Positions 32,448 to 44,536 of a stretch of DNA of 64,000 nucleotides are shown here, piece after piece. Below the pieces are notes generated by a model. That model was not told the origin of the DNA. It saw only the letters and a list, made by a program, of their open reading frames with translations, and ran no database searches. This DNA is from Stagonosporopsis chrysanthemi (lineage: Eukaryota; Ascomycota; Dothideomycetes; Pleosporales; Didymellaceae). The DNA lies in the NCBI GenBank assembly GCA_022560025.1, contig JAFISE010000105.1:52846-116845 (forward strand). Reading direction: 5' to 3'. How positions within the stretch are numbered: position 1 is the stretch's first letter; every line of letters starts with the position of its first letter. A program made the translations under genes and the position numbers.

Positions 32448-33353
32448 ATGACAGTCGTTCTCCTCATGGATCCTTATACGACCAGGCTCCGCAGTGAGAA
32501 AAATCCACAGATTGTCAGAAACCTTGTCCCTATAGACGACTTCTATCAGTATAACATGGAGTTGCTGCCAAGCGCAACTGAGGAACTGCTGGTTCAGGCC
32601 GAAGATCGGTATCTATTTAACAATCTTGTTAGTGCAAATGGTACTGCTAATACTGATCACGCATCTAGTCCCTTTTCAGCTACCGCTTTGGTACGGAACT
32701 TCGTGCGTGCAGCGTGGGCTGCAAGCTGGAGAGAGAAGCGCGGGAGGTCAATGATGCTATTATCGAAGATTTCAAAGACCATGTTTACTACCAAGGTCTC
32801 AGCCTCAGCGAATTAGTGAACGAGAAAGAAAATCGAAACGCAAAGAGATGTCAAAAGTTCATCGACCTCAGAAGAAGACTGAAGTCTCGACGCTGAAGAT
32901 TGAAGGGTATTATTCAAGCTTTCGCTCTCGAGGAAACAGACCTACACATGGGAAAGAAACACAATGAGACTACAAAGCTGAAGTTACAGAGAGAACGACT
33001 TTCCTGGGAGGAGTTGAGCGTCAAGCTTGGAGATACGGACGTGTCTCTCACGCATCACATGGAGGAATACGCACAACGAGCTGCTATGGAAGAAAGGTCC
33101 GAGGCCAGTCGACACACGTACAATGCTGCGAGACAAGCCTGAAGTGCCAGGCAACTCACCAAAATTGCCACGATCATCGTTCGCTGCACTTTTGTCGCCT
33201 TGATTTTTCCATGGGCGGCTCCTTCGCGGCTGGAGAAGACCATTCTATGTCTATTGGGTAGTGTCGGTGCCTGTCACTGTTGCACTTCTTACATGGCTTC
33301 TGCAGAAGGAGATGGAGAAATTTTGGAACGACGTGAGATCGAAACGATGGTGA
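32448..33353 (+). pseudogene. Decayed CorA-like Mg2+ transporter-type gene
   Basis: Exon-like sequence at 32448-32628 (IDDFYQYNMELLPSATEELL) joins in phase through a 41-nt intron (GTTAGT...catctag) to 32670 onward (FSYRFGTELRACSVGCKLER, DHVYYQGLSLSELVNEKENR). This frame hits TGA at 32894-32896, continues in the same frame through a helical region, and hits a second TGA at 33140-33142. Then comes SARQLTKIATIIV, the usual lead-in to the CorA C-terminal helices. The expected MGGSFAAGED follows in a second frame at 33211. The last helix (FYVYWVVSVPVTVALLTWLL) and EKFWNDVRSKRW are in a third frame from 33243. Two nonsense codons and two one-base shifts at T runs mark a pseudogene. Both TGA codons could come from CGA. 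Confidence 0.8.
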
Positions 33354-34119
33354 GATCTGCAGAGGGTGAGATGGACACCGAGATCGCGTTGAACTGGTGT
33401 AGAGAAGGGAGAGTAAAGGTTCCTGACGTGTATAGTAGTGGACCGAACGAGTGACCTACTCTGCCGTTGGTCCAGGCTGTAGGAGGAAGACGCTGGGCTT
33501 TGTCCAAGGATTGACTTTTGTCTCCTATGTGTCGGAGACTCACGATAAATATCACGGGTGTTCAGGATTAGCTTACGTCACCTTGGGCTGAGTTGGCGTC
33601 ATCGCAGGTACCCCGCTTCTCCGAAGCGAGTCGAACAGATCCTAGAGACACCAGCACCACCTCTCGAAGTATCGTTCGCGCTAGCACAAGCCGTGCAGCA
33701 TTGCGGTGTTTCTCTTGCTCACCTACAGGCACTTTGAGCCGCCCGGTGCTCGTTTAAGATCGTAACCGTCTGTGATAGACCAGCACCCTGAGGTTACATC
33801 TGCACGAGCACGTCATGTAGACCCTCGTCTAACAGTACCAGTCTTTCGTGTTGACTGCCGCACATGTATATATGCAGGCGTTTGCGCTGCTGCGCACTCA
33901 CTTTACTGCATTCCTTGACGTGACAACTGGACACTCACTGCAGGTGCACTTGTCGTAGTTCGTCCTCGCGGAAAAAAAAGGGCGCAAGGCTTCGCTGTGT
34001 GACCCAACTAAAGCGTTCGACTTTGCAACTTTAACTCTGGACCCGTTTCTCAACTCTACCACCTGGCGCGCTTGTGCTGAAAGCTGCCCTGACCACCATT
34101 TGACGCATTCACCCTTACC
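33354..34119. other. Intergenic, no gene seen
   Basis: It contains the upstream region of the MFS gene at 34120, with a TATATAT element at about 33866. No gene is supported. Confidence 0.55.
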
Positions 34120-35897
34120 ATGGCCGACTTACCGACCAAGAGCATGATCGAAGATCACTCCAAGCATGCCGCGCACGAGATTCCCTCCTTAGATCATGCA
34201 CCGAAAGGCGTCCTCGAAGATGGCGGTCTCGATCCTGTCTACGCAGCCAAAGCTCGCGTGCTGAACAAGGCCATCCAAGAAATCGGCATGGGCAAGTACC
34301 AGGTGAGAACGCCAGCTTGAAGCTCTAGCAGTCCCCGCTGACAATCCCAAACAGTGGCAGCTTTTCATTGTGATTGGCTTTGGCTGGGCGATGGATAATC
34401 TTTGGCCCATAGTTACATCCCTCATCTTCACGCCAGTCAGGAATGAATTCCATCCCAACCGGCCCCCCTTCCTCACTCTCTCGCAGAATATCGGCCTCCT
34501 CTTTGGCGCCGTCTTCTGGGGCTTTGGATGCGACATATTCGGGCGCCGTTGGGCATTCAACTTGACCATTGGCATCACCGCTGTCTTTGGCATGATTGCG
34601 GCTGGGTCGCCAAACTTCGCTGCCATAGGCGTGTTTGCGGCACTGTGGAGTGTAGGCGTGGGTGGTAATCTGCCGGTTGACAGCGCAATCTTTCTCGAGT
34701 TCTTGCCCGGGAGCCATCAGTACCTACTTACTATTTTGTCTATTGATTGGGCTCTGGCGCAGGTTTTCGCCACCTTGGTTGCGTGGCCGCTGTTGGGAAA
34801 TCTGACTTGTCAGCAGACGGATGATCGTTGTACGAAGAGTGAGAATATGGGGTGGCGGTACTTTTTGATTGTCATGGTAAGTGTGTTTCGGTAGCTGACA
34901 GCAGCGCTTTGAGCGTTCTCCGCGGCTGTCAGTGAAGGTCACTCGGCACGTGAGAGTTCCGAAATGCTCGAACCACGCCAAAGGGTCTAGCTGCCACATA
35001 GCATTACTGACGTCAGTACAGGGTGGCACAGCACTGATCATGTTCTTTCTCCGCTTCGTCTGCTTCACTATCTACGAATCGCCCAAATATCTGATGGGAA
35101 AAGGCGACGACGCCGGCGCAGTTGCTGTTGTCCACGAAGTCGCGCGGCGAAATGGCAAAACCACCACCCTCACCCTGGAAGACCTCCAAGCCTGCAACGT
35201 TCTCACTTCGTCTACCTCAGAGCCAGCGATACAGAGCACCACAGCCGCAGCCGCTGTAAAGCGAAATCTGCAGAAGCTAGACGCCTCCCATGTCAAAGCT
35301 CTCTTCGCAACCAAAAAGCTCGCCTACTCCACTTCTCTCATCACCATAATCTGGGCCTTCGTTGGCCTTGGTTTTCCCCTCTACAACGCCTTCCTCCCAT
35401 TCATCCAAGCAACTCGTGGTGTCGATTTCGGAGACGGCAGCACCTACATCACCTATCGTAACTCGCTCATCATCGCAGTACTCGGAGTTCCTGGATGTCT
35501 CCTCGGCGGTGTCCTTGTCGAAACGCCCCGTGTCGGACGCAAGGGCACACTCGCCGCATCCACAGCCCTTACAGGCGTGTTTCTCTTCTGCTCGACCACA
35601 GCGCTGGACTCTAATGCCCTGCTCGGCTGGAACTGCGCCTACAACTTCATGAGCAACATCATGTATGCGGTGCTGTACGCGTATACTCCGGAGATCTTCG
35701 CGACAAGGGATAGAGGCACGGGAAATGCCATCACAGCGAGTGCGAACCGTGTGTTTGGTATCATGGCGCCGATCGTGGCTATGTTTGCGAATCTGGAGAC
35801 GAGTGCGCCAGTGTATGTCTCTGGCGCGCTGTTTGTGGCTGCAGGTGTGTTGGTGCTGCTATTGCCATTTGAGAGTCGGGGGAAGGCGAGTATGTAG
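34120..35897 (+). CDS. MFS transporter, SVOP/SV2-like (sugar-transporter superfamily)
   Basis: This is a 12-TM major facilitator resembling SV2/SVOP-type fungal transporters; the substrate is unknown. Exons 34120-34302, 34355-34876 and 35022-35897 encode 526 residues. Donors are GTGAGA and GTAAGT, and the second intron is 145 nt. After a hydrophilic N-terminus, TM1 begins WQLFIVIGFGWAMDNLW. The motif FWGFGCDIFGRRWAF corresponds to MFS motif A, followed by GVGGNLPVDSAIFLEFLP, which is typical of this branch. The second half contains PRVGRKGTLAAS and YTPEIFATRDRGTGNAI. The C-terminus is FESRGKASM. It is intact and lies next to the decayed CorA-like locus without evident functional link. Confidence 0.88.
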
Positions 35898-36513
35898 TAA
35901 AGGGTGCTGAGCACACCATATCTAAGTACTCATACGCCACACGCACATGCTCTCCGCAACGCTGAGCCTTGTGATCTCATACTCTCAGCTATCCCCGCTT
36001 TCAAAACGGATGTGTGCACGGCTTGTAACCAGGACTTCCAATCATGGCGATCAAACACCCTGTTCCTTCTCAATCACAGGTGCAATGGGGGTCAGGCAGT
36101 TGACACTTCGTTCATGCAAGGCTATAAATATGCTTGGCAAGGATGTGGTGCCGCTTACCTTGATCTGCCAGCATGCTAAAAAAAAAGCAGCCGGATGCCT
36201 GAGCGATTGCTCAAACACCAACAAGGGAATGTTGAAACTTGCGTTGCACCTTGTGCAATATGGCCCGCATGTCCAGAAGAGCTGATTCCCTCCAAAGCAC
36301 GCTTGTACTACATACCCATCAAACGTACCTGCAATCAGGCCGAACCAGGCCTCAATCTACGGGATGCAAGCTACATTCAAGATGGGAGAAGAATTTGGCA
36401 ATGCCCCTTTTCTCACAGTCGTTTGTGATTCCTTGCAGATTGATCATTGTTTGAAAGCATGATATATATACGCTGATTTTGAGCCTGTACGCTAACTCAT
36501 CTCATCCCCAGTC
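35898..36513. other. Intergenic between convergent genes
   Basis: No gene is supported between the MFS stop and the 7TM gene stop. Confidence 0.6.
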
Positions 36514-37785
36514 TCATGTCTCCTCTATCACATCGAAGCTTTGAGTCACTTTTATACCCACAAGTTTCTCGTGACTGTCCGACTTATCGGCAACCCCAAT
36601 GTCATGTGAGGGAAGCGGACGCAGCAGCACCATTCCATCCTCGACAGAATCTGGTTTCCTGACTTTCGAGGCTTTACTGAGACTTTGATTGCTGGAGTAT
36701 GGCGTTTGTTGACTTTTGCTGACCGATGTAGCTTTTCGATAGAAACCAGGGCCACACCCAACCATGACCGCAATTGACGATTCGATGATGCTCCACAAGG
36801 CGAGCCAGGGCAGTGGAGGCGGCCCGCTACGTGCACTGGACGACTTCCCAACCTGGACTACGCGGAAAATCGACGCGAGTATGCAAAGTCCTCCCAAGCT
36901 GAACAGAGCGATGATGCTCAACTTCTTTGCCCTGGGCAGTTGGAGATCTCGTATCAAGCTGATCGGCAGCAACATGACTGGACTCAAGTTAGAAAGTCAA
37001 ATCAATAGGTATCCAACCACACGTACTCATGAGATCGGAAGTGAGGTCCGAGGCGAACGCTTGCCAAAGGGAAATGCGGAATCGTCGCATTCTCCGAGGT
37101 GAAGGCCAGCAGGTATCGCTCCTGAACCAGCCACTGGGTGCAGAACAAGCCGTTATCTGTAGTACAATCGATATGATCAATGTCTATAAGAGAAAACGTT
37201 AGTGTTTCCAATTTCTGTGAGCGCCTCATCGGTAATACTAACCAATATACAGTATATCAACACCGCCCACCACAATCTCGTGTGTAACGGTACGCTAACC
37301 ATAAACTTCTTGTATAGGGCGAGGAGTGCGAACTTGACACTCCACAGTATAAACCAAAGACCAGGGTTTAAGAAGAAAACCATCTTCATCATTGTGAGTA
37401 CGTCTTCTGGAAATCCAGGATACGGTGCACGTCGTTCCTCTTGAACCGGCAGCACACGGAAGAAAACATCGATCCTCGCGACATAGAATCCAGATACCAC
37501 CATGAAAAGCACGTATCCGAGCAGCAGCCAGATATTGTGCCAACGAAACTGTGTCCCACTCTTGTCACGTAGACTTGCTCGGGCTCCGAACACAAGTGTG
37601 GTCACAACCATGAGACTGATCCCAGTAGCCCGTATGGTTGTCTCTGTAAGTCCGTTGGGGGACATGGCGTGCGCGATGGTCGAGCTTTTCGTTCGAAGAG
37701 ATGGGGGAGCAAGGACGCTGACATGTGGCCAAAGATTTGACACGGTCGAAGAGTGGCATTTTGAGTTGAGAAAGACTTCTTTCAT
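36514..37785 (-). CDS. Pth11-like fungal 7TM (rhodopsin-domain) protein
   Basis: This belongs to the fungal seven-helix family related to Pth11, candidate surface or nutrient receptors. Minus-strand exons 37243-37785, 37027-37183 and 36514-36977 join in phase to 387 residues. An internal start at 37665 (MSPNGLTETT) gives 347 residues and better fits the family, which begins just before TM1. Exon 1 carries helices 1-4. Exon 2 covers the conserved polar loop and helix (WFRSDTCWP, LWQAFASDLTSDLM). Exon 3 has MLLPISLIRDLQLPRAKKL and FSLGGLCILASIFRVVQ, typical of helices 6-7. A hydrophilic tail of about 80 residues ends the protein. The second intron has a CTAAC branch point. No CFEM domain is attached. 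Confidence 0.8.
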
Positions 37786-39086
37786 CCCGCCTCTGCAATT
37801 GCAATGGTCACTAAGACGTGTGGAGACCCCGAGTCCTCGGCACGTACCATGGTACTAACAGCCCTCAAGTGGCTAGATTTTACGTTCTTACCACGCAGAG
37901 CATCAGGGACCAATCGAGGGCTATTCTTGTCGATTGGCTCCACGGAAGCAGGGTTCCGGAGTCTACATGTTTTGCCAAGCGCTGAAGTACAATGCGAAGG
38001 GGAGTGTTCACGAAGGGATAACAAAGGAGAGCATGACGTCAGCACCTGGACACTCGTCTATCTGCCTTGTCGCTCGTTCATGTGCGCAATGATTATTTTG
38101 CAGCGTCGGGAATACTACACCATTGAGTCTGCCTAGAATCATGGAAACATAGTTTAGGGCCGTCAAATGCCAAAGCTGCGCAGCGAAGTGGCGAACTGAG
38201 CCTTGCAACGCTTGAGTTTTCGTAGGACGTTGTAGAAACATCGACTCAATAGAGGGACAACATAGAACATATCCTAGTCTGACTCTATTCAATCAACTGA
38301 CGGTTTGCATTCCAAATTGTACCCACTAGGATGCGCAATCTTCTCGCATGGCACAGGTGACAACATAAAGTTCCGAATCTTGCAGGATGTAGCCGCGTAG
38401 GAAACAAGGTCTTCCGTTACGGATGGCTTGCGGGGAATGACCGCCTGTAAAGTAGCGTTGCCATTGTCTTTGTTGTGAACGTTCGCGATCGGTGACTGGA
38501 CCGCCACCCAACAGCAATCCTCCATCTTACTCGGCGACTTTCAAGTCTTTCACTCTCACCAAACAACCAATCACTAGATCCAATTCCATGAAATCATTCG
38601 CGCTGCATCGGGAATACGTAGAAGCGGCGGATTCCACGCCACCATCGCCTTTACAGCCAGTGTGTCGACGAATCGGCGCTGCCGCAATTCGATCTGATTG
38701 CCGACTGATCTTCAGATGTGGCTTGCAGTCTCCAGTCAGCCGGAAGTATCTGAGCCCGACCACAAGGGTTACAGGTTTGTTTTTGGTCTGACTTGTATTT
38801 GAGTGCCCCCTGGCAGTAGCGGCAACATCAGACCTCAGCAAGAGGGTGCATAATCATCTCCTCTAGTCGTCTCTAGTCTAGCAAACCTGCCGTACAGCTC
38901 TGGAATCCCATCAGGCGTGTATTTGGTTGTGCTTCTGTCATAACCTTGCGATCTCTGTTTACTGTGGGAAGCCAAAGCGGAATGGACACGAGATGAATTG
39001 GGTTTGCTCTACAAGCAAGAATCACATCTAATTACGTGAGTAAGCCGGAGGAGCTCTTAACACACTGTTCCTTCCCGCTCCTCCTA
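37786..39086. other. Long intergenic stretch, no gene seen
   Basis: Only short unrelated frames are present on both strands; no domain, RNA gene or repeat was recognised. Confidence 0.5.
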
Positions 39087-39664
39087 TCACAAATCACTAA
39101 GATCCGCCAAGACGCAAGGCCCAACGTGCAACACTCTGTGCTCGGGCGCCTTATTACTCTTCACAGGAAATTGTGCAATGACCGTTCTTTCCTGGCCTGG
39201 AAATGTGGTAATATGCCCCTTTGCTGCGACTTCTTTCAAATCCGCTGCAATCAGCATTCCTCCCCTGCCACCCGAGATGTACACTTCATTGAGGTAGCCT
39301 GGTAGCCCTGAGTCCGGCGTCCTGATATGTGCTAGCCCTGAGAGGAACAGTGAGTACCTAATCTAGTGTTAACACTGGTTTTTTACAGAGCCGTTGCAGA
39401 TACTACTGACTGCACCTGCACCGCGTTGCTCAGCGTGCCAGAAGTGGTGTTTGGTGGTATGACGCCCACAAATGCATCCTCAAAATCCCCAATGTCATAG
39501 TTCACGGCTCCACGACCCAGCGCAGGCGGCGCTACGAGTTGCCAACACTCCAGTCGCGCGGCGTTGTTCGCTGCTGAGATTGCTGTGATGTTTAGGCCCG
39601 TCGAAAAGCATGCTGGAGCCCATAGGCCTATAGCGAGAACGATAGAGAGAAGAAAGGCACTCAT
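39087..39664 (-). CDS. Cupin-like small secreted protein; splice junction out of phase
   Basis: Exon 1 (39416-39664) starts MSAFLLSIVLAIGLWAPACF, a signal peptide, and runs through DAFVGVIPPNTTSGTLSNAVQ. A 58-nt intron-like stretch follows (donor GTGCAG, acceptor gattag). Exon 2 (39087-39357) reads YSLFLSGLAHI, YISGGRGGMLIAADLKEVA, GHITTFPGQERTVIAQFPV and PEHRVLHVGPC, the conserved end of a family of secreted cupin-like fungal proteins of unknown role. The two exons are exactly one base out of phase with the best splice sites. Either the real junction is unusual, the assembly has a one-base error, or the gene is newly broken. The total would be about 172 residues. Confidence 0.6.
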
Positions 39665-39927
39665 ATCGATCGATTCGAATATTGGAAAGAGGGGAAAAGG
39701 AAGACACAGGTGTGTTGCTCTCCGTCCTCGTGTGGCCGGCCTGACCGTCACACCGCAGATACCATCCTGGGACTTGCAGTAGCTGAACCTCGCGCGTGCT
39801 ACGTTACCACAGCCCCCGGCTGATTCCGTCATGGTCAGCTTCAGGGGTAGGTACTCGAAAAATGCAAGATGCGGGTGCCCAGCATCTACAACCGTCAGAT
39901 CCCCACGCCCAAGTGTACAAAAACACC

Positions 39928-40386
39928 TCACTCGCCCAGCATCCTAGCCACCCTCACCTCCGCACCCTCAGCAACTCCCAACCACGCCTCCACCCCAAGC
40001 GCCGCATACACACTCGTGCTCACCCAAAACACACTCGTAGCAGCATTGCCCCACTCCGCCCAACACACGCCCAGCGCAATCGCTGCGCCAATACCGACAA
40101 GCACGGCACTCAGCACGGCCGCGAGCGTCGACCAGCCCCTCTCTTCGGCCTTGTACACTAGATAGAAGCTTGCGACGAACTGCGGTATCCACAAGAAGAG
40201 AGCCATGATTGTGAAATCGTCTTTGGCCGGCAATGGACCGTAGCTGTAGCCGATGATGCCCGTGAGCGCCCAGCAGAGGAGACTGCTCAAGCTTGCTATG
40301 AGCACGGCGCCGGGGGTAGCGAGTTGTCCAGACTCGACGGTGTGAGATGGTTTCGCGGGAGTCGTCGGGGAGTCAATCTCACTCAT
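39928..40386 (-). CDS. Four-TM hypothetical membrane protein
   Basis: A single frame of 152 residues starts at 40386 (MSEIDSPTTPAKPSH). It contains four evenly spaced hydrophobic segments: AVLIASLSSLLCWALTGIIG, FTIMALFLWIPQFVASFYLV, LAAVLSAVLVGIGAAIALGV and TSVFWVSTSVYAALGVEAWL. The even spacing and polar termini fit a small integral membrane protein. No family was recognised and the context offers no role. Confidence 0.55.
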   Translation of the reverse strand: MSEIDSPTTPAKPSHTVESGQLATPGAVLIASLSSLLCWALTGIIGYSYGPLPAKDDFTIMALFLWIPQFVASFYLVYKAEERGWSTLAAVLSAVLVGIGAAIALGVCWAEWGNAATSVFWVSTSVYAALGVEAWLGVAEGAEVRVARMLGE

Positions 40387-40961
40387 GACTGTTGTGTGTG
40401 TAAGGGATGATGGAATGTCACGGTTGAGGGCATCTCCTGCCTCACGTGCAGTTGCACCTCACCTCTGGTGAGACGAGGCTGCCTCTCCTGCACTAGCGTT
40501 GTTTACAGCTACCCATGTACACATACTGTTCGTAGCTTCGCACAATACAACCTCAGTTCAATCTTCAAATCTTCCCGCACTGCTTGCACTCACTGCGACA
40601 TGGAAAGGTCGAGTGCAAATCTTTGCGGGCTGTCTGTAGTCGTAGAACTTGTCCCATAAGAACTTGACGAGATTAGTGTAGCCAAGCGAATAGTCTCTTA
40701 AATACAAAGCCGTAATTCGAGAAACTCAAGTGCGGGTGTCTTGGTTTCTGGCTAATTCGGATGTGACGGCTCGAAACTACAAAATGACCGCATACCACAA
40801 TTCAATTAAGTTCACATGCGACCACCCTTACAGCTCTTCATAAAGTCTGATGTGCCATATCGCACGTTGTTCCATGCCGAGGACCAACTCCATGCGCCGA
40901 TACACCATGCAATTCCAGTCATACATCGTGTCAATACATACGTCGTCGAATCAAAAAACGT
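40387..40961. other. Intergenic with one copy of a 115-bp repeat
   Basis: No gene is supported. It holds the upstream region of the 4-TM gene and the 3' flank of the RING gene, plus the repeat copy at 40486-40600. Confidence 0.6.
40486..40600 (+). repeat. 115-bp dispersed direct repeat, copy 1
   Basis: This stretch (from tcctgcactagcg to cactgcgaca) is nearly identical, with five mismatches seen by eye, to 48785-48899 in the same orientation. Both copies have the same length with no gap. It does not overlap a supported gene and has no obvious terminal repeats. Confidence 0.9.
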
Positions 40962-41621
40962 TCAGGAAGCAGTGCCACTTGGGCCTCCTGGCTGCGGAGG
41001 ACTATTCCCTCTGCGCGACCGCCCGCTGAACACATCGCCGAGCCTTGTGCTGATTCTCCTGCTCCGGCGATCCCCTCCTGCCACATTCTCAGCACTCGCA
41101 TTGGCGTTTTCCTCGGCGGCCTCGCTACTCTGGTTTCGTCGTTGCTCGCGAAGTCGACGCAGGGCGCTGATGCGGTCCTCAGCTGGCGCATCAGGGTGTG
41201 ACCTAAAGAACAGAATATCGCGAAGACCTGCTCGGCGATGAGCTGAGCTTTCGGCATCTGGGTTCAGTGGTGGTGCGAGTTCGTTACCCTGCGAGGTGGT
41301 CGACTCGTTGGTTTTTGTCGGGCGCAGGTCTACACGACATAGTGGACATGTGCCCGAGACGTTCAACAGCCATGGGTCTATGCAGTCTGGGTGAAATTTA
41401 TGGTCACATGGCAGAACTCGAATGTCTTGTCCCTTCTCGAAATCCTCTGTACAAATGCTGCAACCAAGGTTCTCATCCTTGGATGCCTCGTTCGCGCTAC
41501 CAGCAGTTGCCAAAGTTGGTGCAAGAGCGGCGGCGATACCTTCTGAGTCTTCAGCATTGGGCGGCTGATTCGTTATCGCTGTCGAAGATGCAGGCGATGC
41601 TTCATCTGCCGCGGTTTCTGT

Positions 41622-41653
<32 letters not shown>

Positions 41654-42581
41654 ATGTTGCTGTAGCAGATTTCGGTGGCACGGTAGCCGCCGCGGTGGTG
41701 CTGCTGGCGTCGTCAATACCCCTCGCATCGGACGAGGATCCGAGCTCGACATCCGTTGGCTTGGCTGGCTCTTTCTCGCCGAATTTGATGATCGGTATCG
41801 TGTCCAAGATGGCTCGCCCCAAGCCTTTCGCTCTGCTTTGACGTGGCCGTCCCAATACGTTTCTCGGTCCATAGCGCTCAGGATGGCGATGCGCACGTAT
41901 GGCACCGGTAAGGATAATGACCAGAAACAGCGCTGTTATGATACCAGTGATGCTATAGAGGATGATCATGGCGACGGCCGTGGAGGGTGAAGGCCCCAGC
42001 GGATTTTGCTGAAAGCCACTCCCATTGTTGCCATTGCTGCTGCCGCGGCCTTGAACCTGAACGAAGAACTTCATGTGCACAGCGAGATCGTCGATCTGAT
42101 CCAGAACGGCGGCCGAGTCAGTTCTGTTTGTCATGGACAGCACAGGGAAGCCGTTCATGCTGTTGTTGTTATCGTCATAGTCGCAGTAATCGGTCACGGT
42201 GCTGTATAGGATGATGCCAGAAATGTTGGCGTTTCCATTGCCGTAGGCCTGATCAAAGAGTCCCTGGGCATTCACAAAGCCAGGGTAGTCGTCGGGGTTG
42301 CAGCTTATGTACGCAATCTCGCCATCGGAGATGGCAGCAACAGTTGAAGAATTCGTGCGATACAGATTGCCCTCGACCGACCGCTGTGCGCCCTCGCGCG
42401 TCAGCGGTACGAGCTCGGCGATCTGTTGGCCATCTCCGGGCCCGCGTAACGGGAGTGTGCCCTGGAAGTAGCGCTGGTCGACGGTCGATGTGTTAGACGG
42501 TGTAATCGTGGCGGACACGACGGCAGCGACCAGTGCGAGGGCGAGGGTGCCGGGCAGGTGGTGCAGGCGCGAGAGCAGCAT
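40962..42581 (-). CDS. TM-RING (RING-H2) E3 ubiquitin ligase
   Basis: A single frame of 539 residues begins with a signal sequence, MLLSRLHHLPGTLALALVAA. A luminal or extracellular domain with N-glycosylation sites follows, then one TM helix (AMIILYSITGIITALFLVII), a low-complexity Thr run and a RING-H2 domain. The RING ligands are all present: CSIC, C-D-H after 14 residues, H-x2-C, then C-x2-C in CPLC. This signal-luminal-TM-RING layout is that of PA-TM-RING ligases, which ubiquitinate endosomal or vacuolar membrane proteins; a clear PA domain was not verified. The C-terminal tail is Arg/Ser-rich. No intron is needed. Confidence 0.85.
41617..41661 (-). repeat. GTT/AAC trinucleotide repeat encoding a Thr run in the RING protein
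   Basis: Repeated gtt triplets on the plus strand read as ACA codons on the minus strand and encode a poly-Thr tract in the cytoplasmic linker before the RING domain. Confidence 0.9.
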
Positions 42582-43984
42582 CGCAGCGGTGCACTTGGTC
42601 GCGCAGGTGCGGCGGGCGGGTCGCTCTTATCGATTTCGGCGCGCGGGGTGTGGCTTCTTCAGCCGCGTCCAGAGCAGTTCCAGAGCGATTCCAGCAATGC
42701 AGTTCAAGCGGGCGCAGTTGCGGTGGATGTAAGGGCGGCCGGAGCACTGCGCATCATGTTTTCTTGCTCCAGCAAACAGCGGATGGGCCGGTACATGAAG
42801 CATGACAGCTGTCGCGGCTGGAAAAGAAGCCGGAAGTCTTGTCGTTGCCGGCGACCTCCACCGCCAATGATGATGCGTGGATGTGCAAGGGTGCGCCCTA
42901 GACACCTCCAGACTCCGAAGCGCCTTCAGCATCACCTGAAACTCGGCGCGATCTTACCGTTGCTGCACTGCCCCATTCTTGCTTGACGGTCCTGGTCAGC
43001 TGCCTGACTTCATGGACGAGGTACGCGTCAACCCGTCCGCTGTTGTCCGTGTGTGGTTGCTTTGCAGCTACATATCTGGTTGTGCTGATGTCATACTTCG
43101 GTTTTGAGTGGGCACCCTTGCAGCGCACGTGACCTTAGCATCCATCTACATATGTCTATCAAACAGTGTCTTGACAGCACAGTAACGACTGAGAAATTAC
43201 AGGACTCGATGTTGAAATCTGTAATTTGCGCACGTGAAGGCCACTCTGGAGAAACCTCGATATTTACTCCAGTTTCCATCAGTCATGGTGCTGGTCTTCC
43301 TCTCAACGACATTTCTTGGCTGGCTCACGGGGACGGGACAGTCCCATATGTATGCCATGTGAATAAGATTTCGAGGTCAGGCAAAATAATTAACTCTATA
43401 CAACAAGGGCAACGCCACTTTGGAAAGCATTGATGCCAACGTCCGAGCCGCTGTCGTCAGCATCACGAATGGAGCTCCGCAATTGACTAGGAAACCACTG
43501 CTCGCCATAGGTGTCGCTTCGCGAGCAGAAACTTGCATGTGCTTCAGCTGAGCCTAGCTGACCTTTCCTGTCGCGCTCTTATTTCTCATAATGTCCTGCC
43601 TTACTATCATGACCGCTCTGACCAGAATTTTCTATCGCTGTACCTGCCTTGAGCTGGTGTTGAGTATGCTGTGGTCGGAGCAATGAAGGCCATGGATGGA
43701 CTAGCGACAGACTTCAGACTTGTGATGTCAGTGCAGGAACATCCGAGTTTGGACTTTGTTGGCTGGACCTTCTGGCTAACACTATTGACTCAAACTTCTA
43801 CCTTGTGCTTGACCGGTATGAGTCACTAATCTGATCAGGCATCCCACTAACGCAAGACCTTCTTCTGGAAATCGAAAGCTTTCTGGCAGTCAAATGTTGC
43901 GTTCATCACCATCACAGCAGACCGTTAGCATGTTGCATATGTCTGCGTTTACGCGCAAGCAACAAATTCGCAATCCGTCCTACG
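42582..43984. other. Long intergenic stretch, no gene seen
   Basis: Overlapping short frames exist near 42490-42990 in several phases, but they are composition shadows of the GC-rich RING gene start. Nothing else is supported. Confidence 0.5.
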
Positions 43985-44536
43985 ATGCAAAACCCTGACT
44001 CCGTCACTATGGGAGTCCTCAGGATTCGTCGCCGCCCTGCAATCCAAGTACCAAGTACTGAGAGTACGGAGATCTCCGCCACCTATCGCTTCTGCATCGA
44101 TTGTGGGTTCTCAGCCTACCCGCACCCGCACCCGGCTCTTCCACCGCGACGCCAGCAGCGCCGCCTTGGCGCGCAGCCTTCAGGGTTGACTACCTATGCG
44201 TCAGGCACTAAGATCAAGTGTCAGACAATTATGATGCGTCTAGGCACATTTCACGTTTGGGTGTGGTGCATGGACTGTCGGCTGCTCAAGACTGGAGTCG
44301 AAGCAGGCAGCTTGCAATGCAAGCTGTTCTGTAAAGATTGTTGCAAACGATTAGGTTGTGGAAGTATGAGTTTTGGTAATCCAAGACATGTTGGTTATGA
44401 AGGGATAAGGGAGGAGATTGAGAGAGAGACTGAAAGGAGGCGTAGCAGGCTGAAAGCAGGGCGGATTTATGTTGCAGGGGGAAAGAGCTTATTGCTTGGG
44501 AACAAAGTGGAGAGTGAGGACATGGAGCAAGATTGA
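43985..44536 (+). CDS. Hypothetical Cys-rich protein
   Basis: One frame of 183 residues. It has a CIDCG pair near residue 37, a CMDC pair near residue 97 and a CKLFCKDCCKRLGC cluster, suggesting zinc binding. A charged helical stretch (EIERETERRRSRLKAGR) follows. No family is recognised and no intron is evident. The coding appearance is moderate. Confidence 0.4.
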   Translation: MQNPDSVTMGVLRIRRRPAIQVPSTESTEISATYRFCIDCGFSAYPHPHPALPPRRQQRRLGAQPSGLTTYASGTKIKCQTIMMRLGTFHVWVWCMDCRLLKTGVEAGSLQCKLFCKDCCKRLGCGSMSFGNPRHVGYEGIREEIERETERRRSRLKAGRIYVAGGKSLLLGNKVESEDMEQD

